Notes: generated from the sequence alone by a model not told the origin. Numbered from the stretch's first letter, positions 35,644 to 45,175 are shown. The stretch: 64,000 nucleotides of DNA from Acidobacteriota bacterium (GCA_016192145.1 JACPUT010000006.1:558001-622000); one strand, 5' to 3'. Made by a program: numbers and translations.

Positions 35644-38031
35644 GTGAGCCACCTACCGATCTTCCCCCGAACCCTGTGCCTGCTATGCGCGGTCCCCAGT
35701 CTGGCAGCGGCCTCGCTGGCCAGCGGCACGCTTCGGGGCCAGGTGCTCGATGCCATGGGCAAGCCGGTGGCGGGCGCCATCATCACCTTGTCCCAGCGGA
35801 TCAGCGGCTACAAACAGGCCGTCCGGGGGGATGCCCAGGGGCGCTACATCCTCCACAACATCCCCTCCAACGACTATCACCTGGAGGTCCAGGCCCCCGG
35901 TTTCCGGGATCTGCATCAGGAAGTGGAGCTGCGCTCGGCCCTTCCCGTGGACCTGAACGTGAGGCTCCAGGAGGCCTCCCTGGAGGTGGTGATCGAGGAG
36001 CACCTGAGCCTGGTGGAGGACCATCCCTCCGTCCACCTGGACATCGACAAGAGCGCCATCCGGATCAGCCCCGCCCCGGTGCGGAGCCGGGCCATGGAGA
36101 GCATCCTCATCGCCACCCCGGGCTTCATCCAGGATGAGAACGGCCGCTTCCACGTGAAGGGCAGCCACGGCCAGGTGATGTACGTGGTGGATGGCATTCC
36201 CATCACCGATCAGATGCAGCTCACCTTCTCCAACAGCCTGGATCCGAGCCAGGTGGAGAGCATGGAAGTGACCACCGGGGGGATCAGCGCGGAGCACGGC
36301 GGCAAACCCGCGGCGGTGATCGCGGTGACCTCCAAATCGGGCTTGGGGACGCCGGAGGGCTTCGAGGGTGAAGTGAGCGTGGGCTTCTCCCGCTTCGCGA
36401 CGGCCGAGGCCGGGGTGAGCGTCCGGGGCGGCGGCGACCACTTCGGCTGGTTCGTCACGGGCGCCGCCAGCCGCAGCGATCGGTTCTCCGATCCCGTGAA
36501 CTTCGAGAACCTCCACAACTCGGGGCGAACCGGGCGCCTGTTCACCCGCTTCGATTGGGTGATGGGGGACAGCGACACCCTCCGGCTTTCCATCGGCGGC
36601 GGGAGCACGGGCCGGGACATCCCCAACCTCATGTCGCAGGATCAGCGGGGGCAGGACCAGCGCTCCCAGGGCACCGACGCGAACCTCAGCCTCGCCTGGA
36701 CCCACCTGTTCACGTCCTCGAGGAGCCTGGATGTTTCCGCCTACGTGCGCCATTCCCGATCCCGCCTGGATCCCAGCGATCAGGTGGCGGGCGTGGGCAG
36801 CCGGGACTTCCCCATCTGGGCGTCGCAGGAGCGGAGCCTGGGCAACCGGGGGATCCAGGCCACCTACAGCCAGCGCTTCGGGGCCGAGGATTCCGTGAAG
36901 GCGGGCCTGCAGTTCGTGAGCTTCCCCATCCGGGAGGCCTTCCGGTTCACCATCACGGATCCGGCCGATCCCGAGCTGAACAGCCCCGCCAGTCCCTTCT
37001 ACCCCTACAGCCCAGCCGGAGGCGGGGCCCTGTTCACCTACGAGGAATCCATCCGCTCCTCCCTGGCCAGCGCCTTCGTGCAGTACGACCTGCACCGCGG
37101 CCCCCTCTTCCTGGGCCTCGGCCTGCGGGGGGACCGCTACTCGGTGCGCGCCTTCCGACAGTCGCAGCTCCAGCCCCGCCTGGGGATCAGCTACCGCACC
37201 TCCTTCGGGCCCGTGGTGCGGGCCAGCTACGACCGGCTGATGATCACGCCCGAGAACGAGAACCTCGCCCTGTCGACCAGCCAGCAGGCCTGGGATCTGG
37301 GCCCCAACGCGGGCACTCCGGCGCCCCCGCTCGAGTCGGAGCTGCAGGATTCCTTCAGCTATGGGCTTGAGCAGGCCCTCGGCAAGCGCGGCCGGATCTC
37401 CGTGGAGTACTGGGAGAAGAAGAGCCGCAACGCCGCCGACAACGAGCAGTTCCTGAACTCGGGCGTGCTCTTTCCCGTGGCGGCGGCCCGGGGGCTTTTC
37501 CGGGGCATGAACCTCCGCCTCGATTTCGCCTTCAACAAGGCGGTCAGCACCTACGTCTCCTTCGGGAAGACGCGCGCCCTCTTCGAAGCGCCCCTCGTGG
37601 GCGGGCTGCAGTTGGAGGCTCCCGACGCGGGGCCGGGAGAGCGCTTCCTCATCGACCACGATCAGAAGGTCGCGGCCCAGTGGGGCCTGCGATACGAAGA
37701 CGAGGGGTTCTACGCCCAACTGATGGGCCGCTACGACTCCGGCCTCGTGTCCGGGGACCCGGCCGACGCCGCGGGCGATCCCGATCTGGAATTTGGCTCC
37801 CGGTACGTTCGGAAGGATGGCGAGGGCAACTGGCGCATCCAGCCCCGCACCATCTGGAACCTCGGCCTCGGCCGGCGCTGGAAGCTCTCGGGGCGCCGCA
37901 GCCTGGAAGGGGGCCTGGATCTCCTCAACGCCACCGACGAGAAGGGTCTCTACAACTTCATGAGCGTGTTCGGCGGAACCCACGTGATCCCGCCCCGCAC
38001 CCTTGCTGTCCGCATCAAGTTCGGCTTTTAA
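35644..38031 (+). CDS. TonB-dependent (Oar-like) receptor with carboxypeptidase-regulatory domain
   Basis: The 795-residue outer-membrane protein starts with a signal peptide, followed by a CarboxypepD_reg-like beta-sandwich (about residues 28-115, GTLRGQVLDAMGKPVAGAII) and a TonB plug (about 140-260, GQVMYVVDGIPITD and the plug ending in SMEVTTGGISAEHGG). A beta-barrel of about 530 residues ends in VRIKFGF. It imports large or scarce ligands with TonB energy; ligand unknown. The GTG start is taken because the signal peptide begins there; no strong Shine-Dalgarno sequence is visible. Confidence 0.88.
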   Translation: MSHLPIFPRTLCLLCAVPSLAAASLASGTLRGQVLDAMGKPVAGAIITLSQRISGYKQAVRGDAQGRYILHNIPSNDYHLEVQAPGFRDLHQEVELRSALPVDLNVRLQEASLEVVIEEHLSLVEDHPSVHLDIDKSAIRISPAPVRSRAMESILIATPGFIQDENGRFHVKGSHGQVMYVVDGIPITDQMQLTFSNSLDPSQVESMEVTTGGISAEHGGKPAAVIAVTSKSGLGTPEGFEGEVSVGFSRFATAEAGVSVRGGGDHFGWFVTGAASRSDRFSDPVNFENLHNSGRTGRLFTRFDWVMGDSDTLRLSIGGGSTGRDIPNLMSQDQRGQDQRSQGTDANLSLAWTHLFTSSRSLDVSAYVRHSRSRLDPSDQVAGVGSRDFPIWASQERSLGNRGIQATYSQRFGAEDSVKAGLQFVSFPIREAFRFTITDPADPELNSPASPFYPYSPAGGGALFTYEESIRSSLASAFVQYDLHRGPLFLGLGLRGDRYSVRAFRQSQLQPRLGISYRTSFGPVVRASYDRLMITPENENLALSTSQQAWDLGPNAGTPAPPLESELQDSFSYGLEQALGKRGRISVEYWEKKSRNAADNEQFLNSGVLFPVAAARGLFRGMNLRLDFAFNKAVSTYVSFGKTRALFEAPLVGGLQLEAPDAGPGERFLIDHDQKVAAQWGLRYEDEGFYAQLMGRYDSGLVSGDPADAAGDPDLEFGSRYVRKDGEGNWRIQPRTIWNLGLGRRWKLSGRRSLEGGLDLLNATDEKGLYNFMSVFGGTHVIPPRTLAVRIKFGF

Positions 38032-38040
38032 CCCCTCACC

Positions 38041-38084
38041 AAAAAGCAGGAGCCGGGAGGCGTGCCTCCCGGCTCCTGCTTTTT
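38041..38084. terminator. Bidirectional intrinsic terminator
   Basis: Perfect 21-bp stem (38041-38061 and 38064-38084) with a 2-base loop, starting with A5 and ending in T5. It lies between the converging TonB-receptor and outer-membrane transporter genes, so it can serve both strands. Confidence 0.9.
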
Positions 38085-38096
38085 GATGAGGAGGAA

Positions 38097-38909
38097 CTAA
38101 CGCCTGCCGAAGGGATGCTCAAAACTGATGTAGAGGAACACGGCGTTGTCACCCCGGCTGGCGCCGACTCCATGGGTGTAGGCGATGCCCGGGACGATCT
38201 GGAGCCCGCTCTCGAAGTTGTGGGCCCAGCGGATGCCGGGGTTGAGGTAGGTGCCCGTCACCCGGGTCTTCAGGCCGGGACCCGCCACCACGTCCTGGGC
38301 GGTGTGCACCCACTCGAGCATGAGGTTGAACTCGGGGTGCAGATTCCAAATGGCGCTGGCGCCGGCGTTGAAGCCGGCCAGATCCGCTTGTTCCCCCAAC
38401 TCGTTCTTGGCCTTGGGGATGTGGGTGACACCCGCGTTCCAATGGGTGACCACTCGCTCGGACAGGGGCACGCTGAGCGGCAGGTTCAACTGGAGACCCA
38501 GGGACCCGGCGCCCCGGCCCTTCTTCTCATCCCCGGTGGGCAGGAGCAGGCTGAGGCGGGGGGAGAAGCTCAGATCCTTGGGGTCGCCGCCGAGGGCCTG
38601 CCAGCGGTAGTTCAGGGCCACGTCCCCCACCCCGTTGGGGGTGCCGGGGATGTGGAGGTAGGGTGCGGTGAAACTGAATTGGTGGGTCTGGCTGCCCATG
38701 GGCCATTCCTGGGTGAAGGTGCCCAACCAGGCGCCCTCGGCCTTGAAGCGCTGCCAGGTGAAGATGTGCTGAACGATGCCCCGCTCCTGGTTGTAGGCCT
38801 CCTCGATGAGGAAGCTGTTGTCGGAGATTCCTCCGGGCTCCTGGGGTTTCTCCTGGGCGGCGAGGGGCAGGAGGGCGAGCAGGGCGGGCAGCAGGGGGTT
38901 CAAGCGCAC
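38097..38909 (-). CDS. MetA-pathway-like outer-membrane transporter family protein
   Basis: The 270-residue product has a signal peptide (NPLLPALLALLPLAA) and a barrel-like body with SDNSFLIEEAYNQERGIVQHI, a motif of the family annotated as transporter or phenol MetA-like proteins. It has a LLLPTGDEKKG turn near 125 and ends in FLYISFEHPFGRR. Such proteins form small outer-membrane barrels; the physiological substrate is uncertain. A palindrome resembling a metal-regulator box lies 30 bases upstream of its start. Confidence 0.7.
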   Translation of the reverse strand: MRLNPLLPALLALLPLAAQEKPQEPGGISDNSFLIEEAYNQERGIVQHIFTWQRFKAEGAWLGTFTQEWPMGSQTHQFSFTAPYLHIPGTPNGVGDVALNYRWQALGGDPKDLSFSPRLSLLLPTGDEKKGRGAGSLGLQLNLPLSVPLSERVVTHWNAGVTHIPKAKNELGEQADLAGFNAGASAIWNLHPEFNLMLEWVHTAQDVVAGPGLKTRVTGTYLNPGIRWAHNFESGLQIVPGIAYTHGVGASRGDNAVFLYISFEHPFGRR

Positions 38910-38938
38910 GGGGGCTCCGGAAAAGATTCAATGATAGG

Positions 38939-38951
38939 AATGAGTCTCATT
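38939..38951. promoter_or_regulatory. Palindrome AATGAGTCTCATT, possible Fur-type operator
   Basis: A perfect 6-1-6 dyad (AATGAG-T-CTCATT) in the AT-rich spacer upstream of the minus-strand outer-membrane gene and about 130 bases before the S46 peptidase gene. With flanking GATAGG and TTAAAT it resembles the core of Fur-family boxes. Assignment is speculative. Confidence 0.4.
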
Positions 38952-39083
38952 TAAATTCCGCGACTCCCATCACATCCGCCCGGATGAGGGGTCGGGCCGC
39001 CCCTGGATTCACCCCAATGGCATCGGATGGGGAGGTGGGGAAGGATAAACTTGATCCCTCTCAAGTCCCTTCCGGAGCCATAG

Positions 39084-41162
39084 ATGCGCCTTCGCCTGCC
39101 CGCCCTTGCCCTTCTCCTGGCCACCTCCGCCTTCGCCCGCGTGGACGAGGGGATGTGGACCTACGACAACCTTCCGACCAAGAAGATGAAGGAGAAGTAC
39201 GGCTTCGAGCCCAGCCAGGCGTGGCTGGACCACCTCCGCCTCTCCGTGGTGCGCTTCCCTGGCGGCACGGGCTCCTTCGTGAGCAAGGATGGCCTCGTCC
39301 TCACCAACCATCACGTGGGCCGCGGCTGGATCCAGCGCGTGTCCGGCCCCGGCGAGAAGAACTACCTGGTGAACGGCTTCGTGGCCGCCAACCACGAAGG
39401 CGAACTCAAGGTGCCTGGCCTCGAGCTGTACACGCTGATGACCATGGAGAACGTCACCGCGAAGGTGAACGGCGCCGTGAAGCAGGGCGCCTCCGACAAG
39501 GAGGCCCTGGACGCCCGTCAAAAGGCCCTCACCACGCTGGTGGATGAGGCCGGCAAGAAGAGCGGCCTGGATTGCCAGCCCGTGACCCTCTACCAGGGCG
39601 GCGAGTACTGGATTTACGGCTACAAGAAGCACACGGACGTGCGCCTCGTCATGGCCCCCGAGCAGCAGGTGGCCTTCTTCGGCGGCGATCACGACAACTT
39701 TACCTACCCCCGCCACGACGTGGACTTCTCCCTCTTCCGCGTCTACGAGAATGGCAAGCCCTACGTGGCACCCCACCACCTCCAGTGGACGAAGACGGGC
39801 CTCAAGAACGGCGACCTCACCTTCGTGAGCGGCCACCCCGGCAACACCTCCCGCCTCTTCACGCAGGCCCAGATGAACTTCATGGCCGAGAGCGTGCTGC
39901 CGGTGCGCATCAAGGGCCTCGAGGAGCAGGTGGCCGTGCTGAAGGCCTACGGCGCGAAGAGCGAAGCCAACATGCTGAAGGTGAACACCCAGGTCTTCGG
40001 CATCGAGAACACCCTGAAGGCCATCAAGGGCCACCTGAAGGGCCTGCGGGACAAGGAGCAGATGGCCATCGTGAAGGGCAAGGAAGATGCCCTGAAGGCC
40101 GCCGTGGCCAAGGACCCCAAGCTCGCCAAGGAAGCCGGCCAGTCCTGGGCCAAGATCGAGGGCGCCATGAAGGTGGCCAAGGCCCACGTGAACGAGCAGC
40201 TCTACCTCAACACCCGGGGCAGCCAGTTGCTGGGCAACGCCCTCACCCTCGTGCGCCTCTCCGCGGAGCTGCCCAAGCCCGCCGGCAAGCGCCTGCCTGA
40301 ATTCCAGTCCCCCGTGCAGGTGGAGGGCCTCAAGAAGCGCCTCGTTGCCGCCTCCCCCGTTCCCTTCGACAAGGAATTGGAAACCCTCACCCTGGCCTTC
40401 GGCCTCAAGGAGGCCAAGGATCACCTGGGCGCCGCCCACCCCTTCGTGAAGGCCGCCCTGGCCGGCAAATCCCCCGAGGAGGCCGCCAAGGCCCTGGTGG
40501 AGGGGAGCAAGCTCTCCGATCCCGCCGAGCGCAAGGCCCTGCTTGAAGGCGGCGCCAAGGCCGTGGCCGAGAGCACCGACCCGATGGTGAAGCTGGCCCG
40601 CGTCCTGGATCCCTTGGGCCGGAATTTCCGCGAGCTGCAGGACAAGCAGGTCACCGCCGTGGTGAACGAGCACCAGAACCGCATCGCCCGGGCCCGCTTC
40701 GCCGCCTATGGCAAGGACTCCTACCCCGACGCCACCTTCACCCTGCGCCTCACCTACGGCCCCGTGTCCACCTATCCCGCCAACGGCACCATGGCCCAGC
40801 CCTTCACCACCATCGCCGGCCTTTACGATCGCGCCTGGGGCTGGGGCCCCGAGGCCGAAAACGGCTGGTACGCCCTGCCCAAGCGCTGGATGGACAAGCA
40901 GCCCGGCCTGACCATGAGCACCCCCCTGGGCTTCGCCCACGCCGTGGACATCATCGGTGGCAACTCCGGCTCCTCCGTGGTGGATCGCAACGGCGAGCTC
41001 GTCGGTCTCATCTACGACGGCAACATCGAGAGCCTGCCCGGCAACTACTACTACGACGGCAAGGTGAACCGGGGCGTCTCCCTGGATGCCCGCGCCATCC
41101 TCGAAGTGCTCGACAAGGTCTTCGACGCCAAGCACCTGGCCGACGAACTCCGCGGCAACTAA
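39084..41162 (+). CDS. S46 family dipeptidyl-peptidase (DPP7/DPP11-like), copy 1
   Basis: S46 enzymes remove dipeptides from oligopeptide N-termini in the periplasm. The 692-residue product has a signal peptide (residues 1-18), RVDEGMWTYDNLP at the mature N-terminus, the catalytic His in TNHHVGRGWI near 84, the catalytic Asp in PRHDVDFSLFRVYEN near 210 and the Ser in IIGGNSGSSV near 630. Length matches DPP7/DPP11. Whether it prefers hydrophobic (DPP7) or acidic (DPP11) residues cannot be decided by eye. A close homologue follows directly downstream. Confidence 0.93.
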   Translation: MRLRLPALALLLATSAFARVDEGMWTYDNLPTKKMKEKYGFEPSQAWLDHLRLSVVRFPGGTGSFVSKDGLVLTNHHVGRGWIQRVSGPGEKNYLVNGFVAANHEGELKVPGLELYTLMTMENVTAKVNGAVKQGASDKEALDARQKALTTLVDEAGKKSGLDCQPVTLYQGGEYWIYGYKKHTDVRLVMAPEQQVAFFGGDHDNFTYPRHDVDFSLFRVYENGKPYVAPHHLQWTKTGLKNGDLTFVSGHPGNTSRLFTQAQMNFMAESVLPVRIKGLEEQVAVLKAYGAKSEANMLKVNTQVFGIENTLKAIKGHLKGLRDKEQMAIVKGKEDALKAAVAKDPKLAKEAGQSWAKIEGAMKVAKAHVNEQLYLNTRGSQLLGNALTLVRLSAELPKPAGKRLPEFQSPVQVEGLKKRLVAASPVPFDKELETLTLAFGLKEAKDHLGAAHPFVKAALAGKSPEEAAKALVEGSKLSDPAERKALLEGGAKAVAESTDPMVKLARVLDPLGRNFRELQDKQVTAVVNEHQNRIARARFAAYGKDSYPDATFTLRLTYGPVSTYPANGTMAQPFTTIAGLYDRAWGWGPEAENGWYALPKRWMDKQPGLTMSTPLGFAHAVDIIGGNSGSSVVDRNGELVGLIYDGNIESLPGNYYYDGKVNRGVSLDARAILEVLDKVFDAKHLADELRGN

Positions 41163-41170
41163 AGCCTCTT

Positions 41171-41236
41171 TGAAACCGCGAATGACGCGAATGGACGCGA
41201 ATCACCTTCGCGCTCATTCGCGTCATTCGCGGTTCA
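41171..41236. repeat. Intergenic inverted repeat with ~9-bp internal period (CGCGAATGA type), copy 1
   Basis: The left arm (41171-41201) carries ACCGCGAAT-GACGCGAAT-GGACGCGAA. The right arm (41207-41236) is its reverse complement apart from a 1-base gap and two mismatches. The loop is 5 bases. It sits between the two S46 peptidase genes. It shares its core unit with the repeat at 50450. Confidence 0.85.
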
Positions 41237-41266
41237 ATGTCTTCCTTCCCTGGATCGGAGCCCCCG

Positions 41267-43321
41267 ATGATCACTTCACGCACCGCCCTCCTGGTTTCCG
41301 CGGTTTTCATGACCGCCCTGCGCGCCGACGAGGGCATGTGGACCTTCGATAACGTGCCCACGAAGCGCATCAAGGCCGCCTACGGCGTGGATGTGGATCA
41401 GGCCTTCCTGGATCGCCTGCGCCTGGCCACCGTGCGCTTTCCCGGCGCCACGGGCAGCTTCGTCAGCGCGGAAGGGCTCGTGCTCACGAACCACCATGTG
41501 GGCCGGGGCGCCATCCAGCAGGTGAGCGACGCGGAGCATGACTACATCCGCGATGGATTCACCGCCTCCAGCCGCAAGGAGGAGAAGAAGGTCGCAGGCC
41601 TCGTGCTCATCACCCTCGAGAAGATGCGGGACGTCACGAAGGAGGTCGGGGCCGCCGTGAAGCCCGGCATGGCCCCCGCCGTGGCCCGCAAGGCGCGCGA
41701 GGCCGCCCTGCTGGCCCTCCAGCAGGCGGAGCAGAAGGCCACGGGCCTCCAGGTGGAATCCGTGAGCCTCTACAACGGCGGCGAGACCTGGCTCTATGGC
41801 TACAAGCGGCACACGGACGTGCGCCTCGTCGCCGCCCCCGAGGCCCAGATGGCGGCCTTCGGCGGGGACCCCGACAACTTCGTCTATCCCCGGCACGACC
41901 TGGACTTCTCCCTGTTCCGCGTCTACGAGAACGACCAGCCCTACAAGCCCGCCGCCTTCCTCCCCTTCAACGCGGGTGGGGCGAAGGTGGGCGAACCTGT
42001 CTTCATCAGCGGCCATCCCGGCGCCACGGCCCGGCAGGAGACCCTGGCCCAGATGGCCTTCGCGCGGGACCACGCGATCCCCTTCAACCTGAAGAGCTGG
42101 AAGCGCCGCCATGAGGCGCTGCTCCGCTACGGAGCCACCTCCCCGGAGGCCCGGCGCACCACCCAGGATCAGGTCTACGGGTTGGAGAACAACCTCAAGC
42201 GCTGGGAAGGCTTCCTCCGCACGCTGCGGGACAGGGACAACTGGGATCGTCTCGAGAAGCAGGAGAAAGAGTTGAAGGCCGCGGTCGCCAAGCACGGCGG
42301 ACGGACCGCCGCAGCCGCCTGGGAGTCCATCGCCCAGGCCGTGGATCGCGAAAAGGGGATGATGAAGGCCCGGGCCCTGGTGGGCACCCTCGGCAGCCAG
42401 ACCCTCTCCTACGCGCTCACCCTCGTGCAGGCCCAGGCGGAGCGCGCCAAGCCTGCCGACCAGCGCCTCCCCGAGTTCTCCGAAGCGCGCCTCAAGAGCA
42501 CGGAGACCCGCATCCTGAACCCCAAGCCCATCGAGGTGGGCGTGGACAAGGCCCTCATGCTGAACGCGCTCCAGGAGGCGCTGGAGATCCTGCCCAACCA
42601 CCCCTTCACCAAGGCGGTGCTCAAGGGTCGCACCCCGGAGCAGGTGGTGGCCGCGGCCTTCGGCAACACGAAGGTGCTCGATGTCGCCGAACGCAAGCGC
42701 CTGTGGGAGCGCGGCGTGAGCGAGGCCACGGACGAGATGCTGAACCTGGCCCGGGCCATCGATCCCATCCTCCGCGCGCAGCGGAAGCAGTACGAGGATG
42801 AGGTGGAGAGCATCACCAAGGAGCAGGGCGGCCGCCTGGCCCAGGCCCGCTTCGAGATCTTCGGCCACGAGGCCTATCCCGATGCCACCTTCACCCTCCG
42901 CCTCTCCTACGGCAAGGTGGATGGCTTTCCCGCCAACGGCACCCTGCAGGCGCCCTTCACCACCTTCGCGGGCCTCTACGATCGCGCCTGGGGCATGGGG
43001 CCCGACGCCGAGAATGGGGCTTGGAAGCTCTCCCCCCGATGGGTGGACGCCTGGAAGAAACTGGACCTCACGACCCCCTACAACTTCGCCTACAGCGCCG
43101 ACACCATCGGGGGCAATTCCGGTTCCCCCGTGGTGAACGCCAAGGGCGAGGTGGTGGGCCTCAACTTCGACGGAAACCAGGAGAAGCTGGGAAACCGCTA
43201 CGTCTACGACGTGCGTACCATGCGCGCCGTGGCCGTGGATACGCGGGCCATCCTGGAGGCGCTGACGAAGGTGTTCGAAGCTCCGCACCTCGCCCAGGAA
43301 CTGAAGGCCGGGCGGCTCTGA
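41267..43321 (+). CDS. S46 family dipeptidyl-peptidase, copy 2
   Basis: The 684-residue product is about the same size as the preceding gene's product and follows it motif by motif: signal peptide (LLVSAVFMTALRA), ADEGMWTFDNVP, TNHHVGRGAI, PRHDLDFSLFRVYEN and IGGNSGSPVVNAKGE with the catalytic Ser. It probably arose by tandem duplication followed by divergence. I choose the ATG at 41267, preceded by CGGAG, because the signal peptide begins there; 41237 would add ten residues lying just beyond the intergenic inverted repeat. Confidence 0.92.
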   Translation: MITSRTALLVSAVFMTALRADEGMWTFDNVPTKRIKAAYGVDVDQAFLDRLRLATVRFPGATGSFVSAEGLVLTNHHVGRGAIQQVSDAEHDYIRDGFTASSRKEEKKVAGLVLITLEKMRDVTKEVGAAVKPGMAPAVARKAREAALLALQQAEQKATGLQVESVSLYNGGETWLYGYKRHTDVRLVAAPEAQMAAFGGDPDNFVYPRHDLDFSLFRVYENDQPYKPAAFLPFNAGGAKVGEPVFISGHPGATARQETLAQMAFARDHAIPFNLKSWKRRHEALLRYGATSPEARRTTQDQVYGLENNLKRWEGFLRTLRDRDNWDRLEKQEKELKAAVAKHGGRTAAAAWESIAQAVDREKGMMKARALVGTLGSQTLSYALTLVQAQAERAKPADQRLPEFSEARLKSTETRILNPKPIEVGVDKALMLNALQEALEILPNHPFTKAVLKGRTPEQVVAAAFGNTKVLDVAERKRLWERGVSEATDEMLNLARAIDPILRAQRKQYEDEVESITKEQGGRLAQARFEIFGHEAYPDATFTLRLSYGKVDGFPANGTLQAPFTTFAGLYDRAWGMGPDAENGAWKLSPRWVDAWKKLDLTTPYNFAYSADTIGGNSGSPVVNAKGEVVGLNFDGNQEKLGNRYVYDVRTMRAVAVDTRAILEALTKVFEAPHLAQELKAGRL

Positions 43322-43342
43322 CTCCTGCGCTCGGTCGCACCG

Positions 43343-43369
43343 AAGGCCCCGGGATGACCGGGGCCTTTT
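43343..43369 (+). terminator. Intrinsic terminator after the S46 pair
   Basis: AAGGCCCCGG (43343-43352) pairs with CCGGGGCCTT (43358-43367) around a 5-base loop, and TTTT follows. It touches the stop of the converging FAD oxidoreductase gene. Confidence 0.8.
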
Positions 43370-44430
43370 CAGTTCGAGGCGAAGCGGGCGGGATCCACGG
43401 GGCCGGATCCGCCCTTCAGGAGCAGGCGGGCGGCGAGCTGGCCCACGGCGAGGCCCGTCGTCATGCCATGCCCCCCGAGCCCCGCCACCCAGAACAGGCG
43501 CGGGTTCACGGGGTCCCATCCGATGACGAACTTGCGATCCTTCGCGAAGGTGCGCAGGCCCGACCAGGCGCGGGTGACGGGGGCATCGATGAGTTCCGGC
43601 GCGAGGTCCGCGAGGCTGCGGCCGAGGCCGGGTAGCACGGAGGGGTCCGTGTCCGGCTGCTGGCCTGGCGCGGGTGGCGCGACTTCCACTTCTTCGCAAG
43701 GGCAGAGGAGGAGGCCGCCGCTTTCGGGGCGCAGGTAGAGGGGGCGATCCACCCACCAGGCCCAGGGCGCTTCGGAGTGCCACGCGTGGTCGCTCCACAC
43801 GAGGTGGCGGCGCAGGGGGCGGAAGCCGGGGTCCACGCCGCCGGCCATGCGACCCAGCTCGCCGGCCCAGGCTCCGGCCGCGTTGACGAGGGTGGTCGCG
43901 AGGCACCGCGAGCCATCCTCCAGCGTGGCGAGAAGGCCTTCCGCGTGGGGTTCCACGGCCACCAGCCCCCGCCCGAAGGAAAGCAGCGCCCCCGCTTCCC
44001 GGGCGCGGGAGGCGCAGTGGCCCATCAATCCGTGGGTGTCGATGACGCCATCGGAGGGAATGGCGAGGTGGGCTTCCGCCACCAGGCCCGGCAGCCCCGC
44101 GCCTTGCGCCTGATGCGCCTCCAATCCGAAGGCCGCGGCTTCGGCGGACAGCGGATCCAGGGCTGCCGCTTCCGCCGCCAGCAGCAGGCCGCCCCGGGTG
44201 TCGAGCAGGTCCGCCGCGGCCAGGGCATCGCGGCCTTCGATGGCCAGGGCGGTGTGCTCGGGGCGGCCCGTGAGCTGCCGGCCGATGGCGGCGTTGCGCC
44301 CGCTGCTGTGGAAGCCGGGATGGAGTTCCCGCTCCACCAGGCGCACGGTGCGGCCGCTGCCACTGAGGGCCGCCGCGGTGGAAAGCCCGGCGATGCCGCC
44401 GCCGATGATGAGGATGTCAACGCGTTCCAC
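43369..44430 (-). CDS. FAD-dependent amino-acid/amine oxidoreductase (DAO family)
   Basis: The 353-residue product begins with the dinucleotide-binding motif ILIIGGGIAGLSTA and has RLVERELHPGFHSSGRNAA near 29, TTLVNAAGAWAG near 180 and the C-terminal FWVAGLGGHGMTTG flavin motif. These fit D-amino-acid-oxidase-like enzymes (glycine/sarcosine oxidase type); the substrate is unknown. The start is taken at a GTG at 44430 because GGGAGGAG lies 10 bases before it and no ATG is in a sensible place. Divergent from the P-loop protein gene. Confidence 0.8.
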   Translation of the reverse strand: MERVDILIIGGGIAGLSTAAALSGSGRTVRLVERELHPGFHSSGRNAAIGRQLTGRPEHTALAIEGRDALAAADLLDTRGGLLLAAEAAALDPLSAEAAAFGLEAHQAQGAGLPGLVAEAHLAIPSDGVIDTHGLMGHCASRAREAGALLSFGRGLVAVEPHAEGLLATLEDGSRCLATTLVNAAGAWAGELGRMAGGVDPGFRPLRRHLVWSDHAWHSEAPWAWWVDRPLYLRPESGGLLLCPCEEVEVAPPAPGQQPDTDPSVLPGLGRSLADLAPELIDAPVTRAWSGLRTFAKDRKFVIGWDPVNPRLFWVAGLGGHGMTTGLAVGQLAARLLLKGGSGPVDPARFASN

Positions 44431-44542
44431 GTTCAGCTCAACTCCTCCCTGAGAATGGCACGGCAAGGCCGGTTCGCGGGTCACGGGCGGGTGGCTTCCA
44501 GTTGGGACTTCCGTTGCAGGTTCCCGGGGCCATCATGGGTGC

Positions 44543-45175
44543 ATGAGCGACGCTCCCCGCCATCCCTGCCGCCTCATCGTGCTCACCGGAGGTCCCGGCG
44601 CGGGCAAGACCGCGGTGCTGGAGGTGCTGCGCCGGAACTTCGGCGGACAGGTCTCCGTGCTGCCCGAATCCGCCAGCATCCTCTTCAAGGGCGGGTTCCC
44701 CAGGGGCCACCTCCCCAGTGAGCGCCGCTGCGCCCAGCGGGCCATTTTCCACGTGCAGCGCCAGCTGGAGCGGCTGGCGCTGGAGGATGGGCCCCACTTG
44801 GTGGCGCTTTGCGACCGGGGCACCGTGGATGGCCTCGCCTACTGGCCCGGGGATTCCGAGGCCTTCTGGAAGGACATGGGTACGGATCGGGAGGCCGAGC
44901 TGGCCCGGTACCACGCGGTGATCCATCTCCACACCCCGGGCGACGGAGGCGGGTACGACCACAGCAATCCCCAGCGGCGGGAGAGCGCCGAGGAGGCGGC
45001 GACCATCGACCGGGCGATCCATGCGGCCTGGGATGGGCACCCCCGCCGCTACACCGTCGAGAGCACCCCGGACTTCATGGACAAGGTGGTGCGGGTGCTG
45101 GCCCTCATCGCCGGGGAGATGCCGGGGCGGCATCACATCCATGCCCAGATGCCCGGCGTGATGAGGGAACCTTGA
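44543..45175 (+). CDS. P-loop NTPase (AAA/NadR-like kinase fold)
   Basis: The 210-residue product has a Walker A motif GGPGAGKT near residue 16, an ALCDRGTVDG segment near 89 (Walker B-like, with a charged DRG) and an Arg-rich lid near 140. The pattern resembles AAA_28/NadR-like nucleoside kinase domains, which often act in cofactor or nucleotide metabolism. Its own substrate is not identifiable. It overlaps the MobA-like gene by four bases (TTGA), which suggests related or at least co-regulated jobs. Confidence 0.7.
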   Translation: MSDAPRHPCRLIVLTGGPGAGKTAVLEVLRRNFGGQVSVLPESASILFKGGFPRGHLPSERRCAQRAIFHVQRQLERLALEDGPHLVALCDRGTVDGLAYWPGDSEAFWKDMGTDREAELARYHAVIHLHTPGDGGGYDHSNPQRRESAEEAATIDRAIHAAWDGHPRRYTVESTPDFMDKVVRVLALIAGEMPGRHHIHAQMPGVMREP

